A DNA stretch of 62,898 nt from Mycobacterium sp. (GTDB lineage Bacteria; Actinomycetota; Actinomycetes; Mycobacteriales; Mycobacteriaceae), in the NCBI GenBank assembly GCA_026393245.1, contig JAPLAO010000208.1:1-62898 (forward strand), in the 5' to 3' direction. The first letter of the stretch is position 1. Every line of letters starts with the position of its first letter. A model generated the notes under the pieces. It was not told the DNA's origin. It worked only from the letters and a program-made list of their open reading frames with translations, and ran no database searches. Positions 39,394 to 47,469 of this stretch are shown here, one piece after another. A program made the position numbers and the translations under genes.

Positions 39394-39630
39394 AGGCACG
39401 TCAGATGGTCGGCGATCCGCCGGTCTCCAGCGCAGAGATTGCAACCTCATTAGCCGGTGCGCGGGCGTTTCGCATTCTGCATCGGTCTCGCTCAGGGGAC
39501 AGACTCCTGCTCTCCTGAAGCCGGTGTCGCAGGTTCGACTCCTGCCGGGGGCACGCAAGGCATTTTTTCAAAACAGCGCGACATCTCAGCCCCCCGCGGG
39601 GATTGAAAACCAAAGCACTAGCCTTCACGT
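39394..39630. other. Intergenic region with the pseudo-tRNA
   Basis: Besides the tRNA-like sequence it holds a perfect CCCCGCGGGG palindrome (39592-39601). TAGCCT (39619-39624) lies six bases before GTG 39631, a leaderless-type promoter for the next operon. No other gene seen. Confidence 0.5.
39481..39553 (+). tRNA. Degenerate tRNA-Arg(CCT)-like sequence; 3' half intact (pseudo-tRNA)
   Basis: T-arm GCAGG-TTCGACT-CCTGC (39529-39545), acceptor 3' strand CGGGGGC (39546-39552) and discriminator A fit a mycobacterial tRNA-Arg. The anticodon arm CTGCT-CTCCTGA-AGCCG reads CCT with one mismatch. The 73-nt length is right if position 10 is the GCTC at 39490. But the 5' acceptor strand (ATCGGTC) cannot pair with the 3' strand, and the D-stem is broken. 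A T-run (39563-39568) follows. It is probably non-functional: an integration scar or decayed copy. Confidence 0.55.
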
Positions 39631-41100
39631 GTGTCCTCAACAGTGCGTGCTGTGCTTGTTTCAGATTTGAGTGCTGACGTGCTGGCCGACCTGGGCCTCG
39701 AAGCCGGTCGGATCCTTCCGTCGGGCGAATGGTTCGTGCGGCCAGACGCCACGAGACCCGAGGCGGCGCGTCTGCAACGCGAGACCCCGGTAACCGGGGC
39801 TTTCGAAACCTTTGTGGTGAGGGATCCGACCCTCAACACGGTTGTGGCCACCACCAGCATCCATTTCAACGACGTACCGTCGATAGTTGAGTGCCCGACG
39901 CCTAACGGGCGAATTCTGGTCTGCGCGATCGCCCCCGAACGTTTGGCGACGGCACCTGAAATCGGGCGCTACCTTCACCGGCTGACGGCTTCTGGGTCGA
40001 GATCAGGCGACAGCACCACTTCCGTCGCGCCCAAGACGATCGGTGTCGGGATCGTCGGCTACGGGCCGTTCGGCGGTATGGGTTACGCCCATGGGCTCGC
40101 CGCGACGGAAACCGACGGACTCGCATTCGTGGGAGTCTGTGATTCAAACGAGGAACGTCGCCTGGCGGCGGTTGCCGACTTCCCGACGGTGCAGGGTCAT
40201 GCGGACCTCGCCGCACTGTGCGGGGCCGATGATGTCGACGTCGTCATCGTCGCCACGCCGCCTGTGTTGCACGCGCCGATCGCCTTCCAACTCCTCCGGG
40301 CGGGCAAACACGTGGTTGTCGAAAAGCCGATGTGCCTCACCGTCGCGGATGCCGACGAACTGCTGGCCGTGTCCGCCGAAGTGGGCAGAACGATCACGGT
40401 CCACCAAAACCGGCGCTGGGACGGCGACTTCCTTGCCCTTCGTCGCGCCGTCGACACAGGCCTTCTCGGCGACGTCTTCAACATGGAAACATTCGTCGGC
40501 TCCTTCGAACACCCCTGTCGCTGGTGGCACAGCGACGAAGCATTCTCAGGCGGCGCGGTTTACGACTGGGGTTCCCATCACATCGACTGGATCCTCCGCA
40601 TTTTCCAGAGCCGACCGCAACGGGTCCGCGCCATCTCGCACAAACGTGTCTGGCGCGACGTCACGAACGCCGATCAGATCGACGTCCACATGCGCTGGGA
40701 CGATGGACGCGAAGCCCGGTTCATCCAGAGCGACGTGGCGGGAATCCGCAAGCCGAAGTTCTACGTGCAGGGCACCTCGGGTACCGCCGCGGCCGATTAT
40801 GACCCGGTGACAATCGACCGGCTTGAAGATGGTCGCGGGCATATCGCTCACCAGTGGCATCACGCCGAGGTCGCTGCTGATCTCCGATTGAGTCGATATG
40901 AGCCGGGATACGGCACGGTAGAGATGGTGCTGCCACCGTTGCCGCGGCTGGCCTGGCCCTTTCATCGAGCACTGGCCGATCACCTAATCCTCGGTGAACC
41001 CATCCCGGTCCCGCCAGAGGAATCCCGCGATGTTGTCGCCGTCCTCGAAGCTGCCCATACCTCAGGTGCCGACGGTGGTGTGGAGCTCGACTGTGGCTGA
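39631..41100 (+). CDS. Gfo/Idh/MocA oxidoreductase with an unrecognised N-terminal domain
   Basis: A 489-aa protein. Residues 1-120 form an unrecognised alpha/beta domain (VRAVLVSDLSADVLADLGL, with VVATTSIHFNDV). From about residue 135 it is a full Gfo/Idh/MocA enzyme: Rossmann motif GVGIVGYGPFGGMGYAHG, the EKP motif in VVVEKPMCLT, and a C-terminal alpha/beta domain with GGAVYDWGSHHIDWIL. It should be an NAD(P)-dependent sugar or cyclitol dehydrogenase. GTG 39631 has no ribosome site but fits a leaderless start. It leads a coupled four-gene operon and borders the pseudo-tRNA. Confidence 0.8.
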   Translation: MSSTVRAVLVSDLSADVLADLGLEAGRILPSGEWFVRPDATRPEAARLQRETPVTGAFETFVVRDPTLNTVVATTSIHFNDVPSIVECPTPNGRILVCAIAPERLATAPEIGRYLHRLTASGSRSGDSTTSVAPKTIGVGIVGYGPFGGMGYAHGLAATETDGLAFVGVCDSNEERRLAAVADFPTVQGHADLAALCGADDVDVVIVATPPVLHAPIAFQLLRAGKHVVVEKPMCLTVADADELLAVSAEVGRTITVHQNRRWDGDFLALRRAVDTGLLGDVFNMETFVGSFEHPCRWWHSDEAFSGGAVYDWGSHHIDWILRIFQSRPQRVRAISHKRVWRDVTNADQIDVHMRWDDGREARFIQSDVAGIRKPKFYVQGTSGTAAADYDPVTIDRLEDGRGHIAHQWHHAEVAADLRLSRYEPGYGTVEMVLPPLPRLAWPFHRALADHLILGEPIPVPPEESRDVVAVLEAAHTSGADGGVELDCG

Positions 41101-42043
41101 ACCCCTGGGCATCGGCATACTCGGGGCCAACTCGTGGATCGCAAACGCTGCGGTCATACCCGCGATCAATGAGTGCCCGGCCGCAACGCTCGCCGCCAGC
41201 GGAGCCCGATCAGGACCCCTGAGCTACGCCGATGTGCTGCGCGACCCTGAAGTCGACGCCGTATACATCGCCCTGGCCAACGGTGAACACCTCGAGTGGG
41301 TGGAACGGGCGGCAGAGGCCGGCAAGCACATTCTCTGCGAGAAACCACTCGCTGTCTCCGCACGCGAGGCCAGCCGGATGTTCGCAGCCTGTGATGCGGC
41401 CGGTGTCATGCTCGCCGAGGCATACATGACGCCATTTCATCCCCTCTCGATTGCGCTCGCGACGCTGATCACTGCGGGTGAGTTGGGCGAGATCCGGCAC
41501 GTCACCTCGCACTTCACCTTCCCCCTCGCGCGCCCTGAGGCTGGCACGGAGATCAACTACCGCTGGCTGCCCGAGCAAGGTGGTGGAGCTCTTCTCGATG
41601 TCGGTATCTACTGCCTCGACCCGGTCCAAAAGATTCTTGGTTCCCACGGACTCCGAATCGAAGCGCAGGCCGTCTCGGCCGACACGGGTATCGATCTCAC
41701 CACCTCCGCGTGGCTTCGCAATTCCGCTGGAGCGTCGGCCTCGGTGCTGATGTCATTTGAAATCCCGGAAAATCAGTCCCTTGTGATCGATGGAACGGCC
41801 GGATCGCTTCGGGTCGATCGTCCATTCACACCGGGAACCGACGGGTCGATCTTCCAGATTGCCCGACCGGATGGAAGTTGCGATGAGTACCGGATCGAAG
41901 GAGCGAATTGCTACGCGCTGATGATTGACGCCTTCGTCGAGTCCGTCCGCGGGTCGAAGCCCTGGCCACGGTCCGCCGCCGAGGTGCTCTCGACCATCGA
42001 GTTGTGCGAATTGATCGCCGACGCCGGCCGGGAGCTGACATGA
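41093..42043 (+). CDS. Second Gfo/Idh/MocA oxidoreductase
   Basis: A 316-aa NAD(P)-dependent oxidoreductase: GIGILGANSWIANAAVIPAI at the N-terminus, ILCEKPLAVSA as the EKP motif, and GGGALLDVGIYCLDPVQKI in the substrate domain. It is similar in type to trans-dihydrodiol/xylose-type dehydrogenases. GTG 41093 lies inside the previous gene (8-base overlap) with GGAG seven bases upstream. Paired with the preceding enzyme it might carry out a two-step oxidation and reduction (e.g. epimerisation) of one substrate; inference. Confidence 0.85.
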   Translation: MAEPLGIGILGANSWIANAAVIPAINECPAATLAASGARSGPLSYADVLRDPEVDAVYIALANGEHLEWVERAAEAGKHILCEKPLAVSAREASRMFAACDAAGVMLAEAYMTPFHPLSIALATLITAGELGEIRHVTSHFTFPLARPEAGTEINYRWLPEQGGGALLDVGIYCLDPVQKILGSHGLRIEAQAVSADTGIDLTTSAWLRNSAGASASVLMSFEIPENQSLVIDGTAGSLRVDRPFTPGTDGSIFQIARPDGSCDEYRIEGANCYALMIDAFVESVRGSKPWPRSAAEVLSTIELCELIADAGRELT

Positions 42044-42900
42044 CGACCGACGAACTACGGATAACGGTTGCGCCGGGCGTGGAACTGCGAGCGCTAGCGG
42101 GCGGCCTCGACCATGCGGGGACGCCCTTCGTGCTGGTCCATGGCCTTGCCTCGAATGCTCGCACCTGGGACGGTGTTGCGGCAGAACTGACAGCGTCGGG
42201 TCATCCGGTTGTATCGATCGATCAGCGTGGGCACGGTCAGTCGAGCAAACCCGATGACGGCTATGACTTCGAGACAATCGTCACCGACCTCGTCACCTTG
42301 ATCAACGCGATCGGGTTCAGCCGACCGGTGGTCGTCGGTCAGTCGTGGGGTGGAAATGTCGTCATCGAACTGGCGGCCACCCACCCGGGCATCCCAGGTG
42401 CGGTGGTCGCCGTCGATGGTGGGTTCATCGAATTAGCCAGCCGTTTCGACGACTGGAATGCGTGCAGGGAAACGCTGACCCCGCCGCATCTCGTCGGTAC
42501 GCCCGCAGCGTCGATGAAACGCTGGATGCGCGAGGGCCACACCGACTGGACTGAAACGGGCATCGCCGGTGCAATGGCCAATTTCGAGATCCGACCGGAC
42601 GGCACTATCGCTCCCTGGTTGACCCTGGATCGGCACCTCGCGATTCTCGAGTCGCTCTACAGCCATCGCCCGTCCACGCGATACGCATTGGTCGACGTGC
42701 CCGCACTGCTGGTGCCGGCCGACACCGGCGACGTCGCCTGGACAGGGGACAAGCGCGCCGCAGTGGCCACCGCGCTGGACCTTCTCCCGGACGGTCGAGC
42801 GCATTGGTTCGCGCCAGCCGAACACGATATCCAAGCGCAGCACCCGGTCCGATTGGCCGCGGTGCTTGCGGAATTTGCCGAGGAGGCTGTGCGCGCATGA
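42040..42900 (+). CDS. Alpha/beta hydrolase
   Basis: A 286-aa hydrolase. Oxyanion region FVLVHGLASNARTW, nucleophile elbow GQSWGGN (Ser), and a late His in EHDIQAQHP. It overlaps the oxidoreductase stop and the next start by ATGA on both sides, so the operon is tightly coupled. Likely hydrolyses an ester or amide made or used by its operon partners; substrate unknown. Confidence 0.87.
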   Translation: MTTDELRITVAPGVELRALAGGLDHAGTPFVLVHGLASNARTWDGVAAELTASGHPVVSIDQRGHGQSSKPDDGYDFETIVTDLVTLINAIGFSRPVVVGQSWGGNVVIELAATHPGIPGAVVAVDGGFIELASRFDDWNACRETLTPPHLVGTPAASMKRWMREGHTDWTETGIAGAMANFEIRPDGTIAPWLTLDRHLAILESLYSHRPSTRYALVDVPALLVPADTGDVAWTGDKRAAVATALDLLPDGRAHWFAPAEHDIQAQHPVRLAAVLAEFAEEAVRA

Positions 42901-44189
42901 CCCGTCTTCTTTCAATCATGGGAAGCGGCGAGACGTCGCCGACCATGGTGAAGCCACACCGCGAGGTGTTCGAGCATCTCTCGGCATCGGCGCTCACCGC
43001 CGACTTTCCGTCAGTCTTTCTCGATACGCCTTTCGGCTTCCAGGAAAATGCCGACGAACTTTCGGCGAAGACGGTTCAGTACTTCAAGGTCTCACTCAAT
43101 CGCATTGTCGACGTCGCTGGCCTCTGCGACATCAAGACTGCGACCACTCTTGAGCGCGAGGTGGCTTTCAACACGATCCGGCAGGCCCGGTTCGTCTTCG
43201 CAGGACCCGGCAGTCCGACCTATGCATTGCGGCAATGGGCCGGGACTCCACTTCCAGAACTGCTGGCAGAAAAATTGCAGACCGGTGGCGCCGTGACATT
43301 CTCAAGCGCGGCCGCACTCACACTCGGGATCGGCACAGTCCCCGTTTACGAGATCTACAAGTCCGGAGCGGACCCGCACTGGCTGGATGGGCTCGACCTG
43401 TTGACGCCGTTCGGCCTTCCTGTTGCGGTCATCCCGCACTACAACAACACCGAGGGTGGCCACCACGACACCCGCTTTTGCTACCTGGGTGAAAGGCGGC
43501 TGCAGATTTTGGAGAAGCTCCTCCCGGCAGGTGCATTCGTACTCGGCGTCGACGAACACACCGGTGTGATTCTGGATCTCGATACCGACACGGCGAAAGT
43601 CGTCGGTCTCGGTGTCGTCACCGTCCGTCGAAATGGCATCTCAATGGAGATTCCGAACGGGGAAACCGTACCCATCGATATGTTGCGGGAGGGCCCGCCG
43701 ACCCTGTCCGGAACATCAACCGGTCGAAATGCGCAGTCGAAGCCCGTGGTCGACGGCAGTCCGGTTGCCAGAACTGTTTCGGCAAAGGTGGAGGCTTCGT
43801 TGGCGTCAGATGTGGAGCGCTGCAGCGCCGAGTTCGATCATTCCATCGAACAGCGCGATGCCGCCGGTGCGGTTGCGGCAATCCTCGATCTTGATGATGC
43901 GATCCGCGACTGGTCCGCCGACACGCTTCAAAGCGCCGCAATGGACAAGGCACGGGCACTGCTGCGTTCCATGATCATCCGACTTGGCAATGCCTCGCGC
44001 AGCGGGTTGGCCGATCCGCGCGATGTCCTCGGACCTCTTGTGGAAATTGCGCTTTCGGCCCGATCAGAGGTTCGGTTGGCCAAACTCTACAACCTCTCCG
44101 ACCAGATCCGCGACGAACTCGCACTCGCCGGTGTCGAGGTCCGCGATACGGCCGATGGCCAAATGTGGGAGCTGATCAGGCCCGACTGA
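42897..44189 (+). CDS. Peptidase S51/cyanophycinase-like domain fused to a CysRS-like C-terminal domain
   Basis: A 430-aa protein with two parts. Residues 1-265 resemble the class I amidotransferase-like S51/cyanophycinase fold: FAGPGSPTYALRQW (101-114), GGAVTFSSAAAL (130-141, candidate Ser nucleophile) and VLGVDEHTGVIL (215-226). Residues about 305-427 look like the C-terminal helical domain of cysteinyl-tRNA synthetase, ending LYNLSDQIRDELALAGVEV then RDTADGQMWEL, close to the IRDxLxxxGIxLxDTxxGxxW signature. No HIGH/KMSKS catalytic core is present. It may cleave or form a peptide bond while using the CysRS-like part to bind RNA or a partner. Its 3' end overlaps the convergent permease gene. 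Confidence 0.72.
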   Translation: MTRLLSIMGSGETSPTMVKPHREVFEHLSASALTADFPSVFLDTPFGFQENADELSAKTVQYFKVSLNRIVDVAGLCDIKTATTLEREVAFNTIRQARFVFAGPGSPTYALRQWAGTPLPELLAEKLQTGGAVTFSSAAALTLGIGTVPVYEIYKSGADPHWLDGLDLLTPFGLPVAVIPHYNNTEGGHHDTRFCYLGERRLQILEKLLPAGAFVLGVDEHTGVILDLDTDTAKVVGLGVVTVRRNGISMEIPNGETVPIDMLREGPPTLSGTSTGRNAQSKPVVDGSPVARTVSAKVEASLASDVERCSAEFDHSIEQRDAAGAVAAILDLDDAIRDWSADTLQSAAMDKARALLRSMIIRLGNASRSGLADPRDVLGPLVEIALSARSEVRLAKLYNLSDQIRDELALAGVEVRDTADGQMWELIRPD

Positions 44190-44213
44190 TCAGGCCCGCC
44201 TGATCAGGCCCGC
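44172..44213. repeat. 14-bp tandem repeat, 3 copies, over convergent stops
   Basis: CTGATCAGGCCCG followed by A or C occurs at 44172-44185, 44186-44199 and 44200-44213. Units cover the + strand stop (44187-44189) and the last codons and stop of the - strand permease. Each contains TGATCA and brings extra stop codons. Confidence 0.85.
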
Positions 44214-45024
44214 CGCGGCCGCGTGCGCCGGTGACGGCATACACCACAACAAAAATCAGGGATGCGAGCAGGATAATCATGGCGCCCGGCGAAACATTGA
44301 CGTGGTAGCTAATGACCATCCCGACAGCACCGCAGATTGCTCCCACGAGGGGAGCGATCACGAGCATGCGGGAAAACGAGTTCGTGACCATGCGGGCGAT
44401 GACGGCGGGGGTCACAAGCAACGCACTGATGAGCAGCACTCCGACGATCTTCATTGTGAAGAGGATGGTGGCAGCGAGCATCAGCATGAGCAAAGCTTCC
44501 ATGCGTCCAACATTGACCCCGCTGACATCGGCGACTTCTGGATCGAACGTGGCGAAAAGAAGCTTCCGATAAAACCCCGCAATGATCCCGATCGCAAGCA
44601 CTCCGACGCACGCGACGGCGACCACCTCGAGAGTCGTGACTCCGAGAATAGATCCGAAAAGAACGGCCTCAATCGAGCGCTTGGCAGTTCCAAAAACGTT
44701 CGTCAATGCGAGGCCGAACGCAAATGACGCTGTGGCGATGACGCCGATCGCGGCATCGGCGCCAACCTTCCCGCGGCGTGCAACCCGACCAATCATGAGC
44801 GCCGAGAGGAGGCCCCATAGCCCGGCACCGAGGTAGAAATTCACGCTGAGGACTGCGCTGGCAGCAGCGCCGCCGAAGATGGAGTGGGAAAGTCCATGTC
44901 CGATGTAGCTCATGCTGCGCAGGACGACATAGACACCCACGAGCCCGCAGATAGCTCCGGCGAGGGTGGACACCATCCAGCCGTTGCGGAAGAACTCGAA
45001 CTGAAACGGTTCGAACAGCGTCAT
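44176..45024 (-). CDS. Metal-ion ABC transporter permease (ZnuB/MntB/TroC type)
   Basis: A 282-aa ABC-3 family permease with about eight or nine spans. Features: RSMSYIGHGLSHSIFGGAAASAV, VFGTAKRSIEAVLFGSILGV, and KIVGVLLISALLVTPAVIARM, the family hallmark. ATGA overlap with the ATPase. The last residues (DQAGLISRA) are encoded by the 14-bp repeats, so the C-terminus has probably been extended by duplication. Confidence 0.9.
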   Translation of the reverse strand: MTLFEPFQFEFFRNGWMVSTLAGAICGLVGVYVVLRSMSYIGHGLSHSIFGGAAASAVLSVNFYLGAGLWGLLSALMIGRVARRGKVGADAAIGVIATASFAFGLALTNVFGTAKRSIEAVLFGSILGVTTLEVVAVACVGVLAIGIIAGFYRKLLFATFDPEVADVSGVNVGRMEALLMLMLAATILFTMKIVGVLLISALLVTPAVIARMVTNSFSRMLVIAPLVGAICGAVGMVISYHVNVSPGAMIILLASLIFVVVYAVTGARGRGGPDQAGLISRA

Positions 45025-45770
45025 GCAAGTCCCATCGGGATGTCGGTGACGAGAAGCATTCCGCCGTGTTCGAGGACCTCCATCGGAGCTCCGTAAGTAC
45101 GCTCAAGCACCGCCGGAGTGAGCACCTCGATTGGGGTTCCAACGGCGATTAGTTCGCGGTTGACGCAGGCGATCATCGGGAGATGGGCAGCGAGACCGTT
45201 GATGTCGTGGGTGGACAGCACGACCGAGGTGCCGTTGCGATGAAGATCGGTCAGGAGGTGGACCACTTCGTGTCGGGTTCGCACGTCGACACCGGAGGTC
45301 GGTTCGTCGAGAACGAGAAGTTCGGGATTGCTGTAAAGAGCGCGAGCCAAAAACACCCGCTGCTGTTGGCCACCGGAGAGTTCGCGGATGTGGCGATTTT
45401 CGAAACCACCGAGGCCGAGTTGCTCAAGAAGTTCAGACATTCGGCTGCGTTCCGACTCGGTGGCGCGCGGCCGAAACCACTTCGACGCCCCGGCCATCAG
45501 GACCACTTCACTGGCTGTGATCGGAAAATTCCAGTTGACGGTTTCGACCTGGGGAACGTAGGCGATCCGAAGATCACTCCGGCGGCGTACCGCGCCCTTG
45601 GTTGGCCGAAGATTGCCGAGCACCATACGTAGAAGCGTCGTCTTCCCCGACCCGGATGGGCCGATGATCCCGAGGAACGACGGCTCTTCGATGATCAGAT
45701 GGACGTGGTCGAGTACGAACGGGCCGCCGTAGGAGTGTGAGACTCCGTCGAGTTCGACGAGGGCGGTCAC
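45021..45770 (-). CDS. Metal-ion ABC transporter ATPase
   Basis: A 249-aa ATPase: Walker A GPSGSGKTTLLRM, YVPQVETVNWNFP (family-typical Q-loop), signature [15 protein letters not shown], Walker B LLVLDEPTSGVD, and STHDINGLA. GTG 45770 overlaps the binding-protein stop by GTGA. It powers import through the permease. Confidence 0.92.
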   Translation of the reverse strand: MTALVELDGVSHSYGGPFVLDHVHLIIEEPSFLGIIGPSGSGKTTLLRMVLGNLRPTKGAVRRRSDLRIAYVPQVETVNWNFPITASEVVLMAGASKWFRPRATESERSRMSELLEQLGLGGFENRHIRELSGGQQQRVFLARALYSNPELLVLDEPTSGVDVRTRHEVVHLLTDLHRNGTSVVLSTHDINGLAAHLPMIACVNRELIAVGTPIEVLTPAVLERTYGAPMEVLEHGGMLLVTDIPMGLA

Positions 45771-46837
45771 CGGGAGTAATCGGCTTTATCTGGCGAGACA
45801 TCGGTGACGTCCAAGTTCTTTAGCGCCGAGGCATCGCCGCCGAGTGCCTCGACCATGGTCACGTAGTCGAACTTCATCAGGCCAAGGAAGGAATGATCGG
45901 CATCGCCGGGTTCGCCGGGGAGGTCGTCATCACGAAGTACGTCCACATAGGTGGCCCCGGTTTCACGGCCGATCTGTTCAAGTACTGGACTCGGGAATAC
46001 CTCAGAGCCGAAGATCGCCTTCACCTTGCTGTTTTTGACCTGATTGATGAGGTCGCTGACTTCGCGCGGCGTGGGTTCATTAAAATCGGAAGGCTGAATG
46101 GCGCCGAGAACCTGCCATCCGTAGTCTTCGGCGAAGTAGGCATAGGCGTCGTGGTAGGTGAGGAGCTTGCGGTCGCTGGCCGGTAGGGTCGCCGTGGCAG
46201 TTGTCACGGCTGCGCTGAGCGCCTCGAGTTTCGTCGTGTAGGCGGCCGCATTTGAGGTGTACGCCTTGGCGTTCGACGGATCCATCGTCACGAGTACGTC
46301 GCGGATGAGCGTCACGTATTTGATCGCAAGCTTCGGGTTGGTCCAGAGGTGGGGATTCGGCTTGCCGCCCTCCTTGGGGAAGGAGAAGTCGTAGACGTAG
46401 TCGCTGACCGGCAACACCGCTGTGCCCAGTTCGCAGACGCCAGCCGACGGGGCGAGGTTGGTCCTGGCTAGTTCGATAGTGTTTTCCTCCAGCGAGAGCC
46501 CGTTTGCGAACAACACGTTGGTTTGGGCCAGCGTTGTCGCCATGCTGGGTGAGGGCTCGAATGTGTGGGAGTTGGTGCCCTCAGGCACCAATCCGGTGAT
46601 CTTTGCGAGTCCCCCGGCAACATTGGCGACCATGGACGTTATCGGCGAGACGGTGGTGGAAATGTTCAGCGTCGAGCCAGATGGAATGACCTGGCCGGTA
46701 AGACACGCGGCGAGAGCCTCGCCCTGGACATCCCGGGCATCACCGGGCACTTCGTTTCCAGCGGTCGAGGTACAGCCGCCCACTATCGCGAGAGCCGGAA
46801 TCATTGCTGTGGCGAGGGCAGCCCTTAGCGTGATCAT
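45767..46837 (-). CDS. Metal-ion-binding lipoprotein (ZnuA/TroA/MntC family)
   Basis: A 356-aa cluster A-I solute-binding protein. The signal ends IVGGC (lipobox). Likely metal ligands are the His in EGTNSHTFEPSPS, the His in NPHLWTNPKLA, Glu/Ser near IFGSEVFPSPV, and a late Asp. The His-rich loop of many ZnuA proteins is absent, so manganese is as possible as zinc. ATG 46837 fits a leaderless start: TATGAT, six bases, ATG. An inverted repeat overlaps promoter and start. Confidence 0.88.
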   Translation of the reverse strand: MITLRAALATAMIPALAIVGGCTSTAGNEVPGDARDVQGEALAACLTGQVIPSGSTLNISTTVSPITSMVANVAGGLAKITGLVPEGTNSHTFEPSPSMATTLAQTNVLFANGLSLEENTIELARTNLAPSAGVCELGTAVLPVSDYVYDFSFPKEGGKPNPHLWTNPKLAIKYVTLIRDVLVTMDPSNAKAYTSNAAAYTTKLEALSAAVTTATATLPASDRKLLTYHDAYAYFAEDYGWQVLGAIQPSDFNEPTPREVSDLINQVKNSKVKAIFGSEVFPSPVLEQIGRETGATYVDVLRDDDLPGEPGDADHSFLGLMKFDYVTMVEALGGDASALKNLDVTDVSPDKADYSR

Positions 46838-46855
46838 TAGCCCATCATACTAATG
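46835..46855. promoter_or_regulatory. Inverted repeat over the -10 and start of the metal importer operon
   Basis: CATTAG (46835-46840) and CTAATG (46850-46855) flank nine bases that contain the - strand -10 TATGAT (46844-46849). A metalloregulator (Zur- or MntR-like) bound here would block a leaderless transcript. It does not match a consensus I can name. Confidence 0.45.
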
Positions 46856-46894
46856 GCGTAATCGAAGACCGCGCCGTCCGCAGACGCCCGTCAT

Positions 46895-47011
46895 TCATCC
46901 TCGCGGCAACGACTTGGCGCAACGAAGAGTCACCATCACGTAAAGCTCGGCTAGGTCAGTGCTGTTGCCCTGCTGAGTCATTGCCTCGAAGTCGAACGCC
47001 CGCTCAGTCAT
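46895..47011 (-). CDS. Possible 38-aa peptide overlapping the PPOX gene end
   Basis: ATG 47011 overlaps the stop of the PPOX-fold gene by eight bases and opens a 38-codon frame (MTERAFDFEAMTQQGNSTDL, then AELYVMVTLRCAKSLPRG). The overlap resembles translational coupling, but there is no recognisable family. Confidence 0.3.
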   Translation of the reverse strand: MTERAFDFEAMTQQGNSTDLAELYVMVTLRCAKSLPRG

Positions 47012-47402
47012 GATTTGGCCCCACGTTCCGTCGTTGGATCGAGGGAATGCCGGCAACGGCGTCATTGATGCCCCAACTCCAGATCACCTCAGGAGTGATC
47101 CGGAATCGCTGTCCGGCGGTATCGTCCTCGATCACGACCGAGCCGTAAACCTTGATACCGCGTGGGGCCCAGGGATCGGTGGAAGCCAGATCATCGACGA
47201 CAACGGATGCGCGCGGATTCTTGTCGATGTTCCGGTAGCGAACCGTCTTGCGGATATCGAAACCCGACGTGACGATGTCATCACCCTCCACCACGAACGC
47301 CACAGCGGCGATATCGGGCCGTCCCTCTGCCGAGGCGGACGCAAACCGCATGAGTGGCTGGTTGTTGAGGTAGTTCAATTCCGGGTCGGTGAACGCTCCC
47401 AC
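47004..47402 (-). CDS. PPOX-class F420/flavin-dependent oxidoreductase
   Basis: A 132-aa split-barrel protein of the pyridoxamine 5'-phosphate oxidase-like, F420-binding type: MRFASASAEGRPDIAAVAFVVEGDDIVTSG, then KTVRYRNIDKNPRASVVVDD with the cofactor-phosphate-binding region. GTG 47402 follows AAGGAGGA. Likely reduces a small unsaturated compound with F420H2 or flavin; substrate unknown. Confidence 0.82.
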   Translation of the reverse strand: MGAFTDPELNYLNNQPLMRFASASAEGRPDIAAVAFVVEGDDIVTSGFDIRKTVRYRNIDKNPRASVVVDDLASTDPWAPRGIKVYGSVVIEDDTAGQRFRITPEVIWSWGINDAVAGIPSIQRRNVGPNHD

Positions 47403-47469
47403 GGGTCCTCCTTAGCTGTCGGCGGGTGGCGTTACCGCGCACCCTGAGTCACTGCCAGACTGCTCGTAC

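Noticed and set aside
39481..39553. Functional tRNA-Arg gene
   Set aside because: The 5' acceptor strand cannot pair with the 3' strand and the D-stem is broken.
38365..39558. 397-residue - strand frame across the secreted protein and pseudo-tRNA
   Set aside because: Its start reads through the tRNA-like sequence and the rest is Arg/Gly-rich antisense translation.
39631..46837. Prophage or transposon
   Set aside because: No integrase, transposase or phage gene is present; only the tRNA fragment and odd gene set hint at transfer.
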